64,000 nt of DNA from Natrinema hispanicum (GCF_900111485.1 NZ_FOIC01000011.1:1-64000), one strand, 5' to 3'. Positions 18,582 to 28,880 are shown, numbered from the stretch's first letter. Numbers and translations are program-made. Notes: a model not told the origin generated them from the letters alone.

Positions 18582-18926
18582 AGCGACCCGTTTCGAATCA
18601 GCGAGACGGCTCGAGATCGCTTTAGATACATCGCTCGCCGAATCTGCGGCCGTTTCGACGACTCGAGTTACGGACGGAGCACGGGTTAGCGACGCTCGGC
18701 AGGCGAGAGGTTTCCGAACGCCGAGTGCTCGATCGACGGTTCGATCCGTGTCATGAGCATCTGCGGGAGCCAACCGACCGAGAAGTGAAAGAGCGGCTCG
18801 ACCAGAAGCACCGCGCTGGATACGAACGGGAACGGCCGATCGCCGAGTTGCTTTGCTTTGCGTATCGACACAAAAATTAGGGTTGTGGTTAATAGATATA
18901 AGTGCTGACTCAATACCCATTATCTA
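18582..18926. other. Intergenic gap between rpsL and the orphan DUF4255 gene
   Basis: About 345 bases with no convincing gene. Short frames on the minus strand (for example around 18686-18913) lack family resemblance and acidic bias. The right half is AT-richer than the surroundings and holds a TATA-like AGATATAAG near 18892-18902, correctly placed for the plus-strand gene at 18927. Confidence 0.5.
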
Positions 18927-19547
18927 ATGACATATAGCGCCATTGCCGACGTCAGCAACGTGTTACTCGAGCTCCTGAAGGCAAACGCTGGCGAGCGGAG
19001 CCCCATCGATTCGAATCGGATCGAAGTGGCCTCCCCTGCCGATGTCGACTCCCTCTCGAGCGTCGATATCACGCTGTATCCGTATCAGATCGAAACGGAC
19101 ACGGCGATGGGATCGGGCAGCCGAACGATCTCCGGGACGGCGCGACAGGACCGGCCGCTGGCGCTTTCAGTACGCTATCTCGTGACCGCATACGCTGTCG
19201 GCGACGGGAGTGACGACGGCGAGAAGCAGACGAACCCCTTCAAACGCCAACAGCGTCTCGGCGCAGCCCTCCAGCTGTTTCACGACAATAGTCGGATCGA
19301 GCCGGCCGACGCTCCCGCCCCGCTCGGCCAGGAGCAACCGCTTTCGATTTCGATCGTCGACGAACCAGTCGAGGAGCTACTGTCACTGTGGTCACAGCTT
19401 TCCGACGTGAGCCACCAGCCGTCGGCGACGATCGAGGTGAGTCCAGTGGTGATCCAGTCGCTGAACGAATCGGAGTTTACCCGCGTTGAAGAACACGAGA
19501 CGACGGTTGGCCGGCGGTCGGAGACGTCCGATCAACACGCAAAATGA
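18927..19547 (+). CDS. Orphan DUF4255 / Pvc16-like protein
   Basis: A 206-residue protein whose first 130 residues match the pattern I know from DUF4255 (Pvc16 N-terminal) proteins of extracellular contractile injection systems: AIADVSNVLLELLKAN at the start, VDSLSSVDITLYPYQIE, RPLALSVRYLVTAYAVGD near residue 75 and LGAALQLFHDN near 110. In known systems this protein caps the contractile tail or sheath. No sheath, tube, spike, baseplate or AAA+ gene is present in this window. It sits reversed inside the rpo-rpsL cluster, in AT-richer flanks, so transfer is likely. Role without a tail unknown. Confidence 0.72.
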   Translation: MTYSAIADVSNVLLELLKANAGERSPIDSNRIEVASPADVDSLSSVDITLYPYQIETDTAMGSGSRTISGTARQDRPLALSVRYLVTAYAVGDGSDDGEKQTNPFKRQQRLGAALQLFHDNSRIEPADAPAPLGQEQPLSISIVDEPVEELLSLWSQLSDVSHQPSATIEVSPVVIQSLNESEFTRVEEHETTVGRRSETSDQHAK

Positions 19548-19582
19548 GTGGACTCTGTGGGCCGACGGACCCGGGCGCGTGC

Positions 19583-20008
19583 CTACAATAACTGCACGTC
19601 GTCGATGTCGAAGTGGCGCTTCGCGAGGGTGCGGGCGGCCTCGATCGTCCGCCCGTTGGTTCCGATCGCGACCCCGTGGTCGGCTTCGGCGACTTCAACG
19701 TAGGCGACGGTGTCGTTGTTCTCGCTGATCGTGACGTTGTAGACGGCTGCCGGCGCGAGCGCGTTCGCGACGAACGTCTCGGGATCGGCCGCGTCTTCGA
19801 CGAGGCGAACCTGCGCGTCGACCCGATCCTCGAACCGCTGGATCGTTCGGCCGTCAGGGCCGATCGCCTCGCCCATGCCACCGCGTTCGACGACGATCAG
19901 GAGACGGTCGCCGCCGTCAGTGACGAGACAGTCGCGGCCGGCGACACCGGTGACGTCCTCGAAGGCAGCGAGATACTGCCGGGCGTCGTCGGCGAGCGTA
20001 ACCCCCAT
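19583..20008 (-). CDS. nusA: NusA-like transcription termination factor
   Basis: A 141-residue archaeal NusA homologue consisting of two KH RNA-binding domains without the bacterial S1 or N-terminal domains. Each half has a KH loop: GEAIGPDGRTIQRFE near residue 46 and GVAIGTNGRTIEAARTL near 108. In archaea this gene is conserved directly after rpoA'', as here (3-nt gap), and is thought to bind RNA in the transcription complex. It is the last gene of the rpo transcript before the inserted DUF4255 gene. Confidence 0.94.
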   Translation of the reverse strand: MGVTLADDARQYLAAFEDVTGVAGRDCLVTDGGDRLLIVVERGGMGEAIGPDGRTIQRFEDRVDAQVRLVEDAADPETFVANALAPAAVYNVTISENNDTVAYVEVAEADHGVAIGTNGRTIEAARTLAKRHFDIDDVQLL

Positions 20009-20011
20009 CGA

Positions 20012-21208
20012 TCAGTCGGCCTGACTGCTCCCGGAGGTAGTCGACCCCATCCGGAGGTCGACGTCGCCGGTTCCGAGTTTGATCGGCTTCCCAACGATGA
20101 CGTTCTCCGTCACGCCGTCTAACTCGTCGATCTCGCCGTGGATCGCAGCGTTGAGCAGGTGGTTGACCGTCACCTCGAACGCCGCACGAGCGAGCACCGA
20201 ATCCTTCGATCCCGAGATGCCGTGGCGACCGATCGACTCGATCTCACCGCGGTTGGTCATCATGTCCGCGACGAGCATCAGGTGGCGGACGTTGACGTCG
20301 TCAAGCCCCTGCTCTGCCAGCGTGTTGTTCGTCTCCTCGATGATCGCTTCGCGGGCCGCCTCGATACCGAGGTTGCGCCGGATCTCGTGGATGTTGTTAC
20401 ACGTCGTCCGCGAGGCGTCGACGCCTTCGATCTCCAAGACGTCGCCGAAGGCCGACCCCTCGGTGTAGAGGACGAATTCTTCGCTGCCGTCGTCCATCTC
20501 CTCACGTCGGATGACGACCCGGGAGATGTCCTCGATGCCCTTAAACGTGATATCGCGCAGCTCCTCGACGAGCTGGAGGAGATCCCGATACGAGGGTTCT
20601 TCCGGCCCGAACTCGATCTGGGTTCCTTGCTGGATCGTCTTGACACCCAGCGAATCCTCGATGATCTCCGCGACTTCCTCGGGCGTAATCAGCCGCTCTT
20701 TCAAGGTGTCTTCGTTGAGCGAGATCTGGACGCGCATGTCCGCGACGTTCGTCGAGACGTCACCCAGCGCGAGGATCTTGGTGGCTTCGATCTTCCAGAC
20801 GACCTCGTGGGCGCGTTCGCGCTCGGTAGCGTAGTCGCCCTCGAGGTAGGCGGTCATCATCGGCGTGTCCGGCGTCTTCCGGGCGTCGACGAGCTCGATG
20901 AGGCGGGGTAGCCCCTGGGTCACGTCGATCTCTGCAACCCCCGCGTAGTGGAACGTGTTCATCGTCAGCTGAGTCCCGGGTTCGCCGATCGACTGGGCGC
21001 TCACAGTACCGACGGGGTCGAGCGGATCGACGCGGGTGTCGAGATAGCGGGTCTCGACGGCCTTCGCGAGTTCGTCGGCGTCTTCGACCGTCGCGTCCTC
21101 GCGGGCCTCGAGCGTCTCGTAGACCTCGTCTTTGAGTCGCCGTGGCAGATCGGTGTCCTCGACGACCGCGATAGTGTCGTCGTCAACGTCGTAGTCGACT
21201 TCAGTCAT
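20012..21208 (-). CDS. rpoA2: DNA-directed RNA polymerase subunit A''
   Basis: A 398-residue C-terminal fragment of the largest RNA polymerase subunit (clamp/jaw and trigger-loop part), encoded separately in archaea. The trigger-helix region [20 protein letters not shown] near residue 70 is intact. The start overlaps the rpoA' stop by 8 nt. A Shine-Dalgarno-like GGAGGTGA sits 7 nt before the ATG inside a short palindrome. Confidence 0.97.
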   Translation of the reverse strand: MTEVDYDVDDDTIAVVEDTDLPRRLKDEVYETLEAREDATVEDADELAKAVETRYLDTRVDPLDPVGTVSAQSIGEPGTQLTMNTFHYAGVAEIDVTQGLPRLIELVDARKTPDTPMMTAYLEGDYATERERAHEVVWKIEATKILALGDVSTNVADMRVQISLNEDTLKERLITPEEVAEIIEDSLGVKTIQQGTQIEFGPEEPSYRDLLQLVEELRDITFKGIEDISRVVIRREEMDDGSEEFVLYTEGSAFGDVLEIEGVDASRTTCNNIHEIRRNLGIEAAREAIIEETNNTLAEQGLDDVNVRHLMLVADMMTNRGEIESIGRHGISGSKDSVLARAAFEVTVNHLLNAAIHGEIDELDGVTENVIVGKPIKLGTGDVDLRMGSTTSGSSQAD

Positions 21209-24128
21209 CGGAGGTCACCTCCGTGCCCTCGGCAAGGCGATCGTCTGCGTGTTCCGAGAGGTTGGTCGGCCGCGGCCGCGAGCCGAGGAATTCCTGTTTT
21301 TCGGCTTCGGACTCGAACTCGGAGTCGAGCACGCGGCTGGCGATCTGGTCGACGTCGATGTTGTTCTCCTCGCCAGAGGAGACCTTGACGGGCGAGGTGC
21401 CGTCCTCACCGAACTCGAACTGGACGATCGTGTCCGAGGTGTCCCGGACGGTGCCGTCGTATTGGGTCTCGAGCTCGGAGAGGGCGTTGATCAGCCGCCG
21501 CTGCAGGTACCCGGACTTGGAGGTTCGGACTGCAGTGTCGACCAGCCCCTCGCGGCCACCCATCGCGTGGAAGAAGAACTCCCGTGGGGTCAGGCCGCTG
21601 GTGTAGGAGTTCTCGACGAAGCCGTGAGCCTCCGCCGAGAGGTCGTTGGGTTCGTAGTGGCTGAGGGTTCGGTCCTCGTAGCCACGGTTGATCCGCTCGC
21701 CGCGAACTGCCTGCTGGCCGACCGCACCGGCCATCTGGGTCAGGTTGAGCATCGACCCACGTGCACCGGAATTGGCCATGACAACCGCCGGGTTGTCGTC
21801 TTCGAAGTGGTCGTCGGCGATGTTCCCGGCGTTGTCACGCGCACGGGAGAGCGTCTGCATGATCTTCATCTCGAGGGTCTCGTCGATCGTCCGACCGGGG
21901 AGGCTCTCGAGTTCGTTGCGCTCGTAGGCCTCGATCAGTTCTTCGACGCGGTCGTTGGCGTCCTCGAGGGTCTCGTCGATGCGTTCCTGGGCTTCCCCGG
22001 GGATGGTCTCGTCGTCGATCCCGATCGAGAACCCGAAGTGCATGATCGCCCGCATCGCCAGCGTCGAGACCTCGTTGACGAAGATGCGGGCACGCGTGTT
22101 GCCGTAGACCTTCGTAATCGTGTCGACGATCTCGCCGCCGAACTCGCCGACCTCGTCCTCGGCGATGGTTCCCTGGAGCAACTGGCCGTCCTCGATGACG
22201 ACCTCGTCGCCGACGGTGCCGGTGAACTCGAGGTTCAGGTCGTCGGGCAGGAGTTCGGAGAAGACGTCGTAGCCAGTCCAGAACGGTTTGCCTTCGTCGT
22301 CGACGCCGCTGGGGTCGGGCAGTTCGTCGATCCGAGTGGCACGCAGCAAGTCGAGTGCCTGCGTCTCGTTGAACCGCGGGTTGTCGTGGGTCAGCAGGTA
22401 CATCCCGCTGATGTGGTCCTGGATGGCTCCGATGATGTTCTCACCGAATCGCGGCGAGAGCATCTGTTCCTGCACTCGCATGAGCACGCGTGCCTCGGCG
22501 CGGGCCTCCTCGTTTTGGAGCGCGTGCATGTTCATCTCGTCGCCGTCGAAGTCGGCGTTGTACGGCGGACAGACAACGGTGTTCAGCCGGAACGTCTTGT
22601 ACGGCATGACCACGACCTCGTGGGCCATGATCGACATCCGGTGGAGCGACGGCTGGCGGTTGAAGATGACGATGTCGCCGTCGATCATGTGTCGGTTGAC
22701 TTCCCACCCAGCCTCGACCTTCTCGGCGAGTTGCTCGCAGTTCTTCTCGGTCACCTTCAGCCGGCGGCCGTCCGGTCGGCGAACGTAGTTCGCGCCGGGG
22801 TGGGCCTCGGGACCGTTCGAGACGAACCGACGGGCATCCTCGAGATTTCGCTCGGTGACGTTCATCGTCTGGGTCATCTCCTTGGCCACACGGTCGGGGA
22901 CACCGACCTCGTTGAGCGAGAGGGTCGGGTCCGGCGAGATCACAGTACGTGCAGAGAAGTTCACACGCTTGCCGGACAGCGAGCCACGGAAGCGTCCCTC
23001 TTTCCCCTTCAGACGCTGGGAGAGGGTCTTGAGCGGCCGGCCGGAGCGGTGTCGTGCCGGCGGCGTGCCCGAGATTTCGTTGTCCATGAACGTCGTGACG
23101 TGGTACTGCAGGAGTTCCCAGAGGTCCTCGATGATCAGCTGTGGCGCACCGGCCTCACGGTTCTCCATGAACCGCTGGTTGATGCGAATGATGTCGACCA
23201 GCTTGTGGGTCAGGTCGTCCTCGGAGCGCTGGCCGTTGTCGAGCGTGATCGACGGCCGTGCAGTGACCGGCGGGACAGGGAGAACGGTGAGGATCATCCA
23301 CTCTGGGCGGGAGCGCTCGGGGTTGATGCCGAGTACTTCGATGTCCTCGTCCGGAATGTTCTCGAACCAGTCCCGGATGTCGCTGGGCATCAGCTTGTTC
23401 GTGTCCTCCTCGGTGAGGTCGATGTCGAGAGCCTTCTCGATGGCCTTGCGCTGACTCTCACGTGGGCGGAACGAACCCGAGAGGATCTCGTTGACCCGGG
23501 TGAGTTCGATCTCGGTCTTTTCGGCGAGTTCGTCCGGCGTCGTTCGCTCGACGCCAGCTTCCTCGTCGCCCTGCATCGCGCCAGCGATGCGCTGGGAGTA
23601 CTCGCTTGTAAGAACCTGCTGGACCTCATAGTAGGTGGTCGGCTTCTCGTGGTCGATATCGTACTGGATCTCGCCACAGAACGGACAGCGATCCTTCTTG
23701 CGTGCCTGCCGGATCGCGGCCTTGGTCACGTCGTTTAAGTCGCGACTCAGCTTTCGGGATTCATCGAGCTGGTCGCGGAACTCGTCGCGCTCGTCTTCGG
23801 TCAACAGCAGCCGGGAACACTCCCGACAGGTTCCCCGCAGCAGTCGCCGAATGAGCTTCGTGAAGCCGACGTGGATGACCGGCGCGGCCAGTTCGATGTG
23901 GCCGAAGTGGCCGTTACACGAACCCGAGTGTTTGCCGCAGGTCTTACACTCGAGGCCGGGGTCGATGACGCCCAGCCGCGGGTCCATCAGCCCCATGTCG
24001 ATGGGGAACCCGTCGTCGTCGTAGGTGTCGGCCGTGATGATCTTCGTCGCGCTCATCTCCCGATACTCCTCGGGCTCCATGAGCCCGAAGGAGAGTTGCC
24101 CGATGTCTTTGGGTGTCGTATCTTGCAT
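21201..24128 (-). CDS. rpoA1: DNA-directed RNA polymerase subunit A'
   Basis: A 975-residue N-terminal part of the largest subunit. The catalytic [12 protein letters not shown] motif, whose three aspartates hold the active-site Mg2+, lies near residue 527. N-terminal zinc ligands are [17 protein letters not shown] (about 59-75) and CRECSRLL with CPFCGE (about 99-155). The [24 protein letters not shown] segment is the conserved lid/rudder approach. No intein interrupts the gene, unlike some haloarchaeal homologues. It lies 3 nt after rpoB' in the conserved operon order. Confidence 0.98.
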   Translation of the reverse strand: MQDTTPKDIGQLSFGLMEPEEYREMSATKIITADTYDDDGFPIDMGLMDPRLGVIDPGLECKTCGKHSGSCNGHFGHIELAAPVIHVGFTKLIRRLLRGTCRECSRLLLTEDERDEFRDQLDESRKLSRDLNDVTKAAIRQARKKDRCPFCGEIQYDIDHEKPTTYYEVQQVLTSEYSQRIAGAMQGDEEAGVERTTPDELAEKTEIELTRVNEILSGSFRPRESQRKAIEKALDIDLTEEDTNKLMPSDIRDWFENIPDEDIEVLGINPERSRPEWMILTVLPVPPVTARPSITLDNGQRSEDDLTHKLVDIIRINQRFMENREAGAPQLIIEDLWELLQYHVTTFMDNEISGTPPARHRSGRPLKTLSQRLKGKEGRFRGSLSGKRVNFSARTVISPDPTLSLNEVGVPDRVAKEMTQTMNVTERNLEDARRFVSNGPEAHPGANYVRRPDGRRLKVTEKNCEQLAEKVEAGWEVNRHMIDGDIVIFNRQPSLHRMSIMAHEVVVMPYKTFRLNTVVCPPYNADFDGDEMNMHALQNEEARAEARVLMRVQEQMLSPRFGENIIGAIQDHISGMYLLTHDNPRFNETQALDLLRATRIDELPDPSGVDDEGKPFWTGYDVFSELLPDDLNLEFTGTVGDEVVIEDGQLLQGTIAEDEVGEFGGEIVDTITKVYGNTRARIFVNEVSTLAMRAIMHFGFSIGIDDETIPGEAQERIDETLEDANDRVEELIEAYERNELESLPGRTIDETLEMKIMQTLSRARDNAGNIADDHFEDDNPAVVMANSGARGSMLNLTQMAGAVGQQAVRGERINRGYEDRTLSHYEPNDLSAEAHGFVENSYTSGLTPREFFFHAMGGREGLVDTAVRTSKSGYLQRRLINALSELETQYDGTVRDTSDTIVQFEFGEDGTSPVKVSSGEENNIDVDQIASRVLDSEFESEAEKQEFLGSRPRPTNLSEHADDRLAEGTEVTSDD
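21209..21222 (-). promoter_or_regulatory. Strong ribosome binding site in a palindrome before rpoA''
   Basis: GGAGGTGA, a full match to an anti-Shine-Dalgarno sequence, forms half of GGAGGT-G-ACCTCC just before the rpoA'' ATG and inside the end of rpoA'. Most genes here lack such a site, so it probably ensures internal initiation; folding of the palindrome could mask it. Confidence 0.5.
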
Positions 24129-24131
24129 GGT

Positions 24132-25961
24132 TTAGACGGCGTCCTCCAGTTCGAGTCGCGGTGCGATACCCAGCGCTTTCATCTCGTCTAAGAGGAGCTT
24201 GAACGCGTAGCTCATCTCGATCTCGTGGATATCGGTCTCCTCGTCGCAGTTCGGACAGTAGACACGCCGTTGTTCGACGTTTTCGACCGCGCTCATGCCA
24301 CAGTTTGCACAGATGTGGATGAACTCGCGGTCGGACTCGTCTAAGAGTCGTTCCTTCAGCGTCATGGCCGCCCCGTGGCCGATGAACACGTCGCGTTCCA
24401 TCTCCCCGATTCGGAGGCCACCCTCGCGGGCACGACCCTCCGTCGGCTGGCGAGTCAGCACCTGCACCGGCCCGCGAGAGCGGGCGTGCAGTTTGTTCGA
24501 GACCATGTGGTAGAGCTTCTGGTAGAAAATGACGCCGACGAAGATCTCGGCCTCGATCTTCTCGCCAGTGACGCCGGAGTACATGGTCTCCTTGCCGGCC
24601 GAATCGAAGCCGGCATCCTCGAGTCCCTCACGAAGCTCGTCTTTGTCCTCGCCGAGGAACGGCGTCCCGTCGACGCGACGGCCCTCCATCGCGCCGAGTT
24701 TGCCGCCGATCATCTCGAGAATGTGACCGACGGTCATCCGCGATGGCAGCGCGTGGGGGTTGACGACGAGGTCCGGCACCACGCCTTCCTCGGTAAAGGG
24801 CATGTCCTCCTGGGGTGCGAGGTGGCCGACGACCCCCTTCTGGCCGTGTCGTGACGCGAACTTGTCCCCGAGTTCGGGGATCCGCTCGTCGCGGACAGAG
24901 ACCTTCGAGAGCTTCGAGCCGTCCTCGCCCTCCATGAGCGTGACGGTGTCGACGATTCCCGATTCACCGGAGCGCATGGTGACGGAGGTCTCACGCCGTT
25001 TCTGGGGTGAGAGACCGCCCATGTCGTCGGGCTCCTCGAGGAATCGCGGCGGCGAGGTCTTCCCGAGCAGCACGGAGTTCTCGTCGACTTTCGTCTCGGG
25101 GTTGACGAGGCCGTCCTCGTCGAGATGGGCGTAGGCTTCCTCGCCACGGGCACCGCGGACGTCCTGGCTCGGAATTTCGAAGCGGTCTTCCTGGCCGCCA
25201 GGGTAGCGGCGTTCCTCGCCCTCATACGTGCGGAAGAAGTGTGAGCGTGCGAGCGCACGCTCGACGCTGGCTTTGTTCATGACCAGCGCGTCCTCGATGT
25301 TGAACCCTTCATAGCTCATCACGGCGACGACGAAGTTCTGTGCGGCCGGCCGCTCGTCGTAGCCGATCTGCTCGGTCGTCTGGGTCTTGACCATCGAGAG
25401 CTGCGGGTAGTGCAGCAGGTGCTGGCGCGTGTCCGGCCGGATCCGGTAGTTCGCGCTGGGCAGACCGAGCGACTGCTTGATCATCCCTGCCCCCATCGTA
25501 ATACGCGGCGAGGCGTTATGTTCGGGATAGGGGATCATCCCGGCACCGATCGAGAAGATCAGCGACGGGTCGATCTCGAGGTGGGTGTGTTTCTCGGTGA
25601 GATCGTCCTCGTCGACGGCAACGAGGATGTCCTCTTCTTCCTCGGCGTCGATGAACTCGATGTAGCCGTGATCGACGAGGTCCTCGAACTCGAGGTCGCC
25701 GTCTTTGAGCGCCTCGATCTCCTGTTCGGAGATGCGGGGTTCGCCGTCCTCAACGACCAGCAGCGGCCGGCGTGCGCGGCCGGCGTCGGCGTTGACGATC
25801 ACTTCGCGAGTGCGCTCTTTGACCGAGACGTTGACCATCTCGGAGACGTCGCCGATGCGTCGCGCTTCGCGGATCTGTTCTGCGAGTTCGTGTGGATCTG
25901 GGTGGGTCCCCACCAGCGACCCGTTGACGTAGACTTTCGCCTCTCGTTGTTGGCTGCTCAT
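24132..25961 (-). CDS. rpoB1: DNA-directed RNA polymerase subunit B'
   Basis: A 609-residue C-terminal part of the second-largest subunit. Conserved parts include [31 protein letters not shown] (near 215), [14 protein letters not shown] (near 365) and the C-terminal zinc site CANCGMSA...CPNCDE (near 555-575). Together with B'' it makes up the wall, hybrid-binding and anchor regions. It follows rpoB'' by 3 nt. Confidence 0.98.
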   Translation of the reverse strand: MSSQQREAKVYVNGSLVGTHPDPHELAEQIREARRIGDVSEMVNVSVKERTREVIVNADAGRARRPLLVVEDGEPRISEQEIEALKDGDLEFEDLVDHGYIEFIDAEEEEDILVAVDEDDLTEKHTHLEIDPSLIFSIGAGMIPYPEHNASPRITMGAGMIKQSLGLPSANYRIRPDTRQHLLHYPQLSMVKTQTTEQIGYDERPAAQNFVVAVMSYEGFNIEDALVMNKASVERALARSHFFRTYEGEERRYPGGQEDRFEIPSQDVRGARGEEAYAHLDEDGLVNPETKVDENSVLLGKTSPPRFLEEPDDMGGLSPQKRRETSVTMRSGESGIVDTVTLMEGEDGSKLSKVSVRDERIPELGDKFASRHGQKGVVGHLAPQEDMPFTEEGVVPDLVVNPHALPSRMTVGHILEMIGGKLGAMEGRRVDGTPFLGEDKDELREGLEDAGFDSAGKETMYSGVTGEKIEAEIFVGVIFYQKLYHMVSNKLHARSRGPVQVLTRQPTEGRAREGGLRIGEMERDVFIGHGAAMTLKERLLDESDREFIHICANCGMSAVENVEQRRVYCPNCDEETDIHEIEMSYAFKLLLDEMKALGIAPRLELEDAV

Positions 25962-25964
25962 GAT

Positions 25965-27545
25965 TTAATCGTCCCCTGCTGCAGTCGTCCGTTCGATACC
26001 CTCGAGGCCGGGAATACCCTCGACCCCCATCGATGCTAGTTCGCGTTTGAGCTCCTGTTCGTCCTCGACGTTCTGGGAGAGCTCCATCGACTGTGCGAAG
26101 TTCTTTACTAGCCCACAGTTCGGTCCCTCCGGCGTCTCGGAGGGGCCAATGCGACCCCACTGGGTCGCGTGCAGGTCCCGCGCTTCGAAGTGTGGCTGCG
26201 AGCGCGACAGCGGGCTGCGAAGTCGGCGCAGGTGCGAAAGCACACCCATGAAGTCGGTTCGGTCGACCAGCTGAGAGACGCCGGAGCGGCCGCCGACCCA
26301 GTTGCCCGTCGCGATCGGGTGCTCGAGTCGCTCGGTCAGCACGTCCGATCGGACGACCGTGTTCACCGAGAGTTGGCGGTTGCGCATGTTGGCGCGCTCG
26401 AGCTGGTACTTGACGTCCCGGGCCAGCTTGTTCAGCGCGGTCCGGAACAGGTCTTTCATCAGGTCGCCGGAGACCTTCAGACGCTTGTTCGCGTAGTGGT
26501 CCTTGTCGTCGGATTCGCGGCGACCGAGTGCGAGTTCGAAACAGGCCTCGGCCATCCTACAGAGGTAGTGAGCCTTGTTGATGCGGACGTCTTCTTCCTC
26601 GACGCCATCCTCGTGAAGATGGGGGAGGAGATACCGGTCGATGACGTAGTTCGCGCGCTTGAGCTGGTAGTTTTTGCCCTGCCCGGAGGCAACGCGTTTG
26701 CCCAGTGCCTCGATGGCTTCTTCCTCGGTCTGGACCTCCGCTTCCTCCAGATTCTCGAGCATGTACTTGACGACCTCGGGGTCGTTCGAGACCTTGTGGA
26801 CGATCTCCTCGTCCGACTCGAGACCAAGTGCACGCACGAGCGTCACGAAGTTGATCGAGCCCGACACCGAGGGGAACGAGACCTCGAGCAGGCCGTCACG
26901 CGTCCGCTCACACAGGACCAGCGCGCGGTAGCCACGGCGCTGTGAGAACGTTTTCGCGACCTGGATCTCGTCGCCGTACTTCGTGTCGTACTCGGCGAGG
27001 ATCTTGTTCGGGGCGAGGTCCTCGCTGGTCATCAGCACCCGCTCGGAGCCGTTGACGATGAAGTAGCCACCGGGGTCGGCGGGGTCCTCGCCGATCTCGA
27101 TGAGTTCCTCGTCGGAGAAGCCGGCGATGTTACACTTCTCGGAGCCGACCATGATCGGCATCCGACCGATCTTCGTCTCCGTCGAGTCGACGACCCGCTG
27201 GTCGCCCTCCTCGCCTTTGACGATGGACATCTCCATGAACACCGGCGCGGAGTAGGTGATGTTGCGAAGGCGGGCCTCCTGTGGGTAGAGCAGTTCTTCG
27301 GACCCGTCGGCCTCGCGAACTCGTGGCGTGACGACGCGGACGTCGCCCAGTTCGACGTGGACCGGCTCCTCGCCTTCCTTGTCGCCGATGTCCGTGTCGA
27401 TCGTTGCCTTCTCGTCGACGACCTCCTGCATGCCCCGGTTGAGGAAGGCGTTAAACGAGCGGTAGTGGTGTTCGGCGATCCGTTCCTTCGAGAAGTATTC
27501 GCGCGAGATCTCTCGACGTTCGTCGCGATCTAGTTCCATTGCCAT
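25965..27545 (-). CDS. rpoB2: DNA-directed RNA polymerase subunit B''
   Basis: A 526-residue N-terminal part of the second-largest subunit (protrusion, lobe and fork). The C-terminal stretch RNRQLSVNTVVRSDVL, then HATQWGRIGPSETPEGPNCG, is the fork-loop region that ends the B'' fragment. Two in-frame ATGs at 27545 and 27539 are possible; the first abuts the rpoH stop codon directly and is kept. Confidence 0.97.
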   Translation of the reverse strand: MAMELDRDERREISREYFSKERIAEHHYRSFNAFLNRGMQEVVDEKATIDTDIGDKEGEEPVHVELGDVRVVTPRVREADGSEELLYPQEARLRNITYSAPVFMEMSIVKGEEGDQRVVDSTETKIGRMPIMVGSEKCNIAGFSDEELIEIGEDPADPGGYFIVNGSERVLMTSEDLAPNKILAEYDTKYGDEIQVAKTFSQRRGYRALVLCERTRDGLLEVSFPSVSGSINFVTLVRALGLESDEEIVHKVSNDPEVVKYMLENLEEAEVQTEEEAIEALGKRVASGQGKNYQLKRANYVIDRYLLPHLHEDGVEEEDVRINKAHYLCRMAEACFELALGRRESDDKDHYANKRLKVSGDLMKDLFRTALNKLARDVKYQLERANMRNRQLSVNTVVRSDVLTERLEHPIATGNWVGGRSGVSQLVDRTDFMGVLSHLRRLRSPLSRSQPHFEARDLHATQWGRIGPSETPEGPNCGLVKNFAQSMELSQNVEDEQELKRELASMGVEGIPGLEGIERTTAAGDD

Positions 27546-27773
27546 TTATTCTACCACAAGTCGGTATACCACTGCCTGATCGGTTGTTCGTGAGTCTCGG
27601 ACGATTTTGATCACGTCGCCGACCTCGGCCTCGTCCGGAAGGGCAGGGTCGTTGCGCTTGATCTTCGGTAAGTCTGTACGATCGATGTTGTATTCGGAGA
27701 GCACCTCCTCGAGCGTGTCCTCCTCGAGGACGGTGTGCTCCGGAACCAGTTCGTGTTGGCTTACGTCTACCAT
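27546..27773 (-). CDS. rpoH: DNA-directed RNA polymerase subunit H
   Basis: A 75-residue Rpb5-type subunit. It contains only the C-terminal domain of eukaryotic Rpb5, as in all archaea: [29 protein letters not shown] and [13 protein letters not shown]. It is the first gene of the rpo operon. The ATG at 27773 gives the family start [13 protein letters not shown]; a longer frame to 27839 is not supported. Confidence 0.96.
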   Translation of the reverse strand: MVDVSQHELVPEHTVLEEDTLEEVLSEYNIDRTDLPKIKRNDPALPDEAEVGDVIKIVRDSRTTDQAVVYRLVVE

Positions 27774-28087
27774 GTGTGGGTGTGCGTGTGCGTGTCGGCT
27801 ATCTGGAGAGAAGCGGCTGTCACGAGATACTACAGGCAAGTAGCGGCGGGAGGCATTTAACCGTTACTAACTCGGGGCACAAGCAGGGCTACCCGGCCAG
27901 ACGAACCAGACCGGAATCGTCGATCACACTCGAATGTATCCGGTTCTCAGTTATATTCCTTATGGGTCGTGTGAGTTCATGACATGACTGTGTGTCGGAG
28001 TGGCCGATATCATGGCTCGGCGGGACGTACCATACGGCATTCGATTGAAAAGCCTTAATACTATCACCGGGAAAGAAAGCATTGCAA
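27774..28087 (-). promoter_or_regulatory. Leader and promoter region of the rpo operon
   Basis: Gene-free stretch between rpoH and tRNA-Asp. On the minus strand a TATA-like TTAAATG lies near 27855-27862, about 85 nt before the rpoH start, which would leave a leader of roughly 55-60 nt rich in GTGTGC repeats (27774-27795). The right part carries the tRNA-Asp promoter. I see no further gene here. Confidence 0.4.
28054..28060 (+). promoter_or_regulatory. TATA-like box of tRNA-Asp copy 1
   Basis: CTTAATA, 28-34 nt before the tRNA. From here to the tRNA start the sequence is identical to that before copy 2, so the promoter core was duplicated with the gene. Confidence 0.5.
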
Positions 28088-28160
28088 GCCCGGGTGGTGT
28101 AGTGGCCTATCATACGACCCTGTCACGGTCGTGACGCGGGTTCAAATCCCGCCTCGGGCG
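28088..28160 (+). tRNA. tRNA-Asp (GTC), copy 1
   Basis: A 73-nt cloverleaf: acceptor GCCCGGG pairs with CTCGGGC (one G-T pair), anticodon stem CGACC/GGTCG with loop CTGTCAC giving anticodon GTC, T-arm GCGGG-TTCAAAT-CCCGC, discriminator G. It differs from copy 2 at one D-loop base (CCTATC versus CCCATC). CCA is not encoded. Confidence 0.97.
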
Positions 28161-28529
28161 CTTTCTCGAAATTCAACGTCACGAGCAGTTGGCTTGCTAC
28201 GTTGCGAGTATTCGGCTTCGAGAAATCCAGACCCTTGAGCAACTGGGTTTGTTGTCTTCCAACCAGTCGTACTCGAGCAGTATCCGGAGTGGCAATCGTT
28301 CGAGAGAAGCATGACGCGAGCTCGTTTGTGATCAGAATGTATTGCCCATCGCAGTTATGTTCAGTCACCAATAATTGCTGGGAGACATTGTGGCGTGTAT
28401 ACTCTCAGCATAGTTGAACAATGGTCAGTGGTCGAACTCGAGGCGGGGCATGAATTTATGTTAATAGAATAGAAAAACGAGTCGAGAACACAACTCTTAA
28501 TACTATCACCGGGAAAGAAAGCATTGCAA
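28161..28529. other. Spacer between the two tRNA-Asp genes
   Basis: AT-richer spacer with no supported gene. Its first 73 bases (CTTTCTCGAAATTC onward) recur in diverged form at 28758-28830, downstream of a tRNA-Asp 3' fragment. Its last 34 bases repeat the promoter and leader of copy 1. Confidence 0.5.
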
Positions 28530-28602
28530 GCCCGGGTGGTGTAGTGGCCCATCATACGACCCTGTCACGGTCGTGACGCGGGTTCAAATCCCGCCTCGGG
28601 CG
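28530..28602 (+). tRNA. tRNA-Asp (GTC), copy 2
   Basis: Same cloverleaf as copy 1 with a single D-loop change. Preceded from 28496 by the same CTTAATACTATCACCGGGA stretch as copy 1, so promoter, leader and gene were duplicated as a unit. Downstream sequence (CTTCTTCGATTTC ... CGAAATCGAAG) can form a hairpin. Confidence 0.97.
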
Positions 28603-28735
28603 CTTCTTCGATTTCTATTCCGTGAGCGACCAGCTTTGCTGTGTCGTAAACATCCGAAATCGAAGAGCGGCGAATCTGGATTCGAATCCTGCCAGTCGCG
28701 CACAGCGAACAGAGTGAGCGAGCACGTCTGGCTCT

Positions 28736-28830
28736 GGTTCAAATCCCGCCTCGGGCGCTTTCTCAAAATTCAACGTCGCGAGCGATAAGCTTGCTGCGTT
28801 GTGAGCATTCTGGTGTCGAAAAATCCGGCT
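28736..28830 (+). repeat. tRNA-Asp 3' fragment with duplicated flank
   Basis: GGTTCAAATCCCGCCTCGGG and two following bases match the T-arm and acceptor end of tRNA-Asp exactly. About 70 nt of flank follow that match, with substitutions, the flank of copy 1 (28161-28233). The 5' two thirds of the tRNA are missing. This is either a decayed third copy or an att-like remnant of an integration event. Confidence 0.7.
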
Positions 28831-28880
28831 ACCACCGCTAATTAGGAAGTCGTCTTACTCACGACTGGTCTTTAGCCATG

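Noticed and set aside
18686-18913. A 75-codon minus-strand frame in the rpsL-DUF4255 gap
   Set aside because: It has some hydrophobic content but lacks acidic bias, a recognisable family, and sensible promoter spacing; left as unassigned gap.
21249-23738. An 829-codon open frame on the plus strand
   Set aside because: Antisense to rpoA', which is certain from its catalytic motif; same codon-bias effect.
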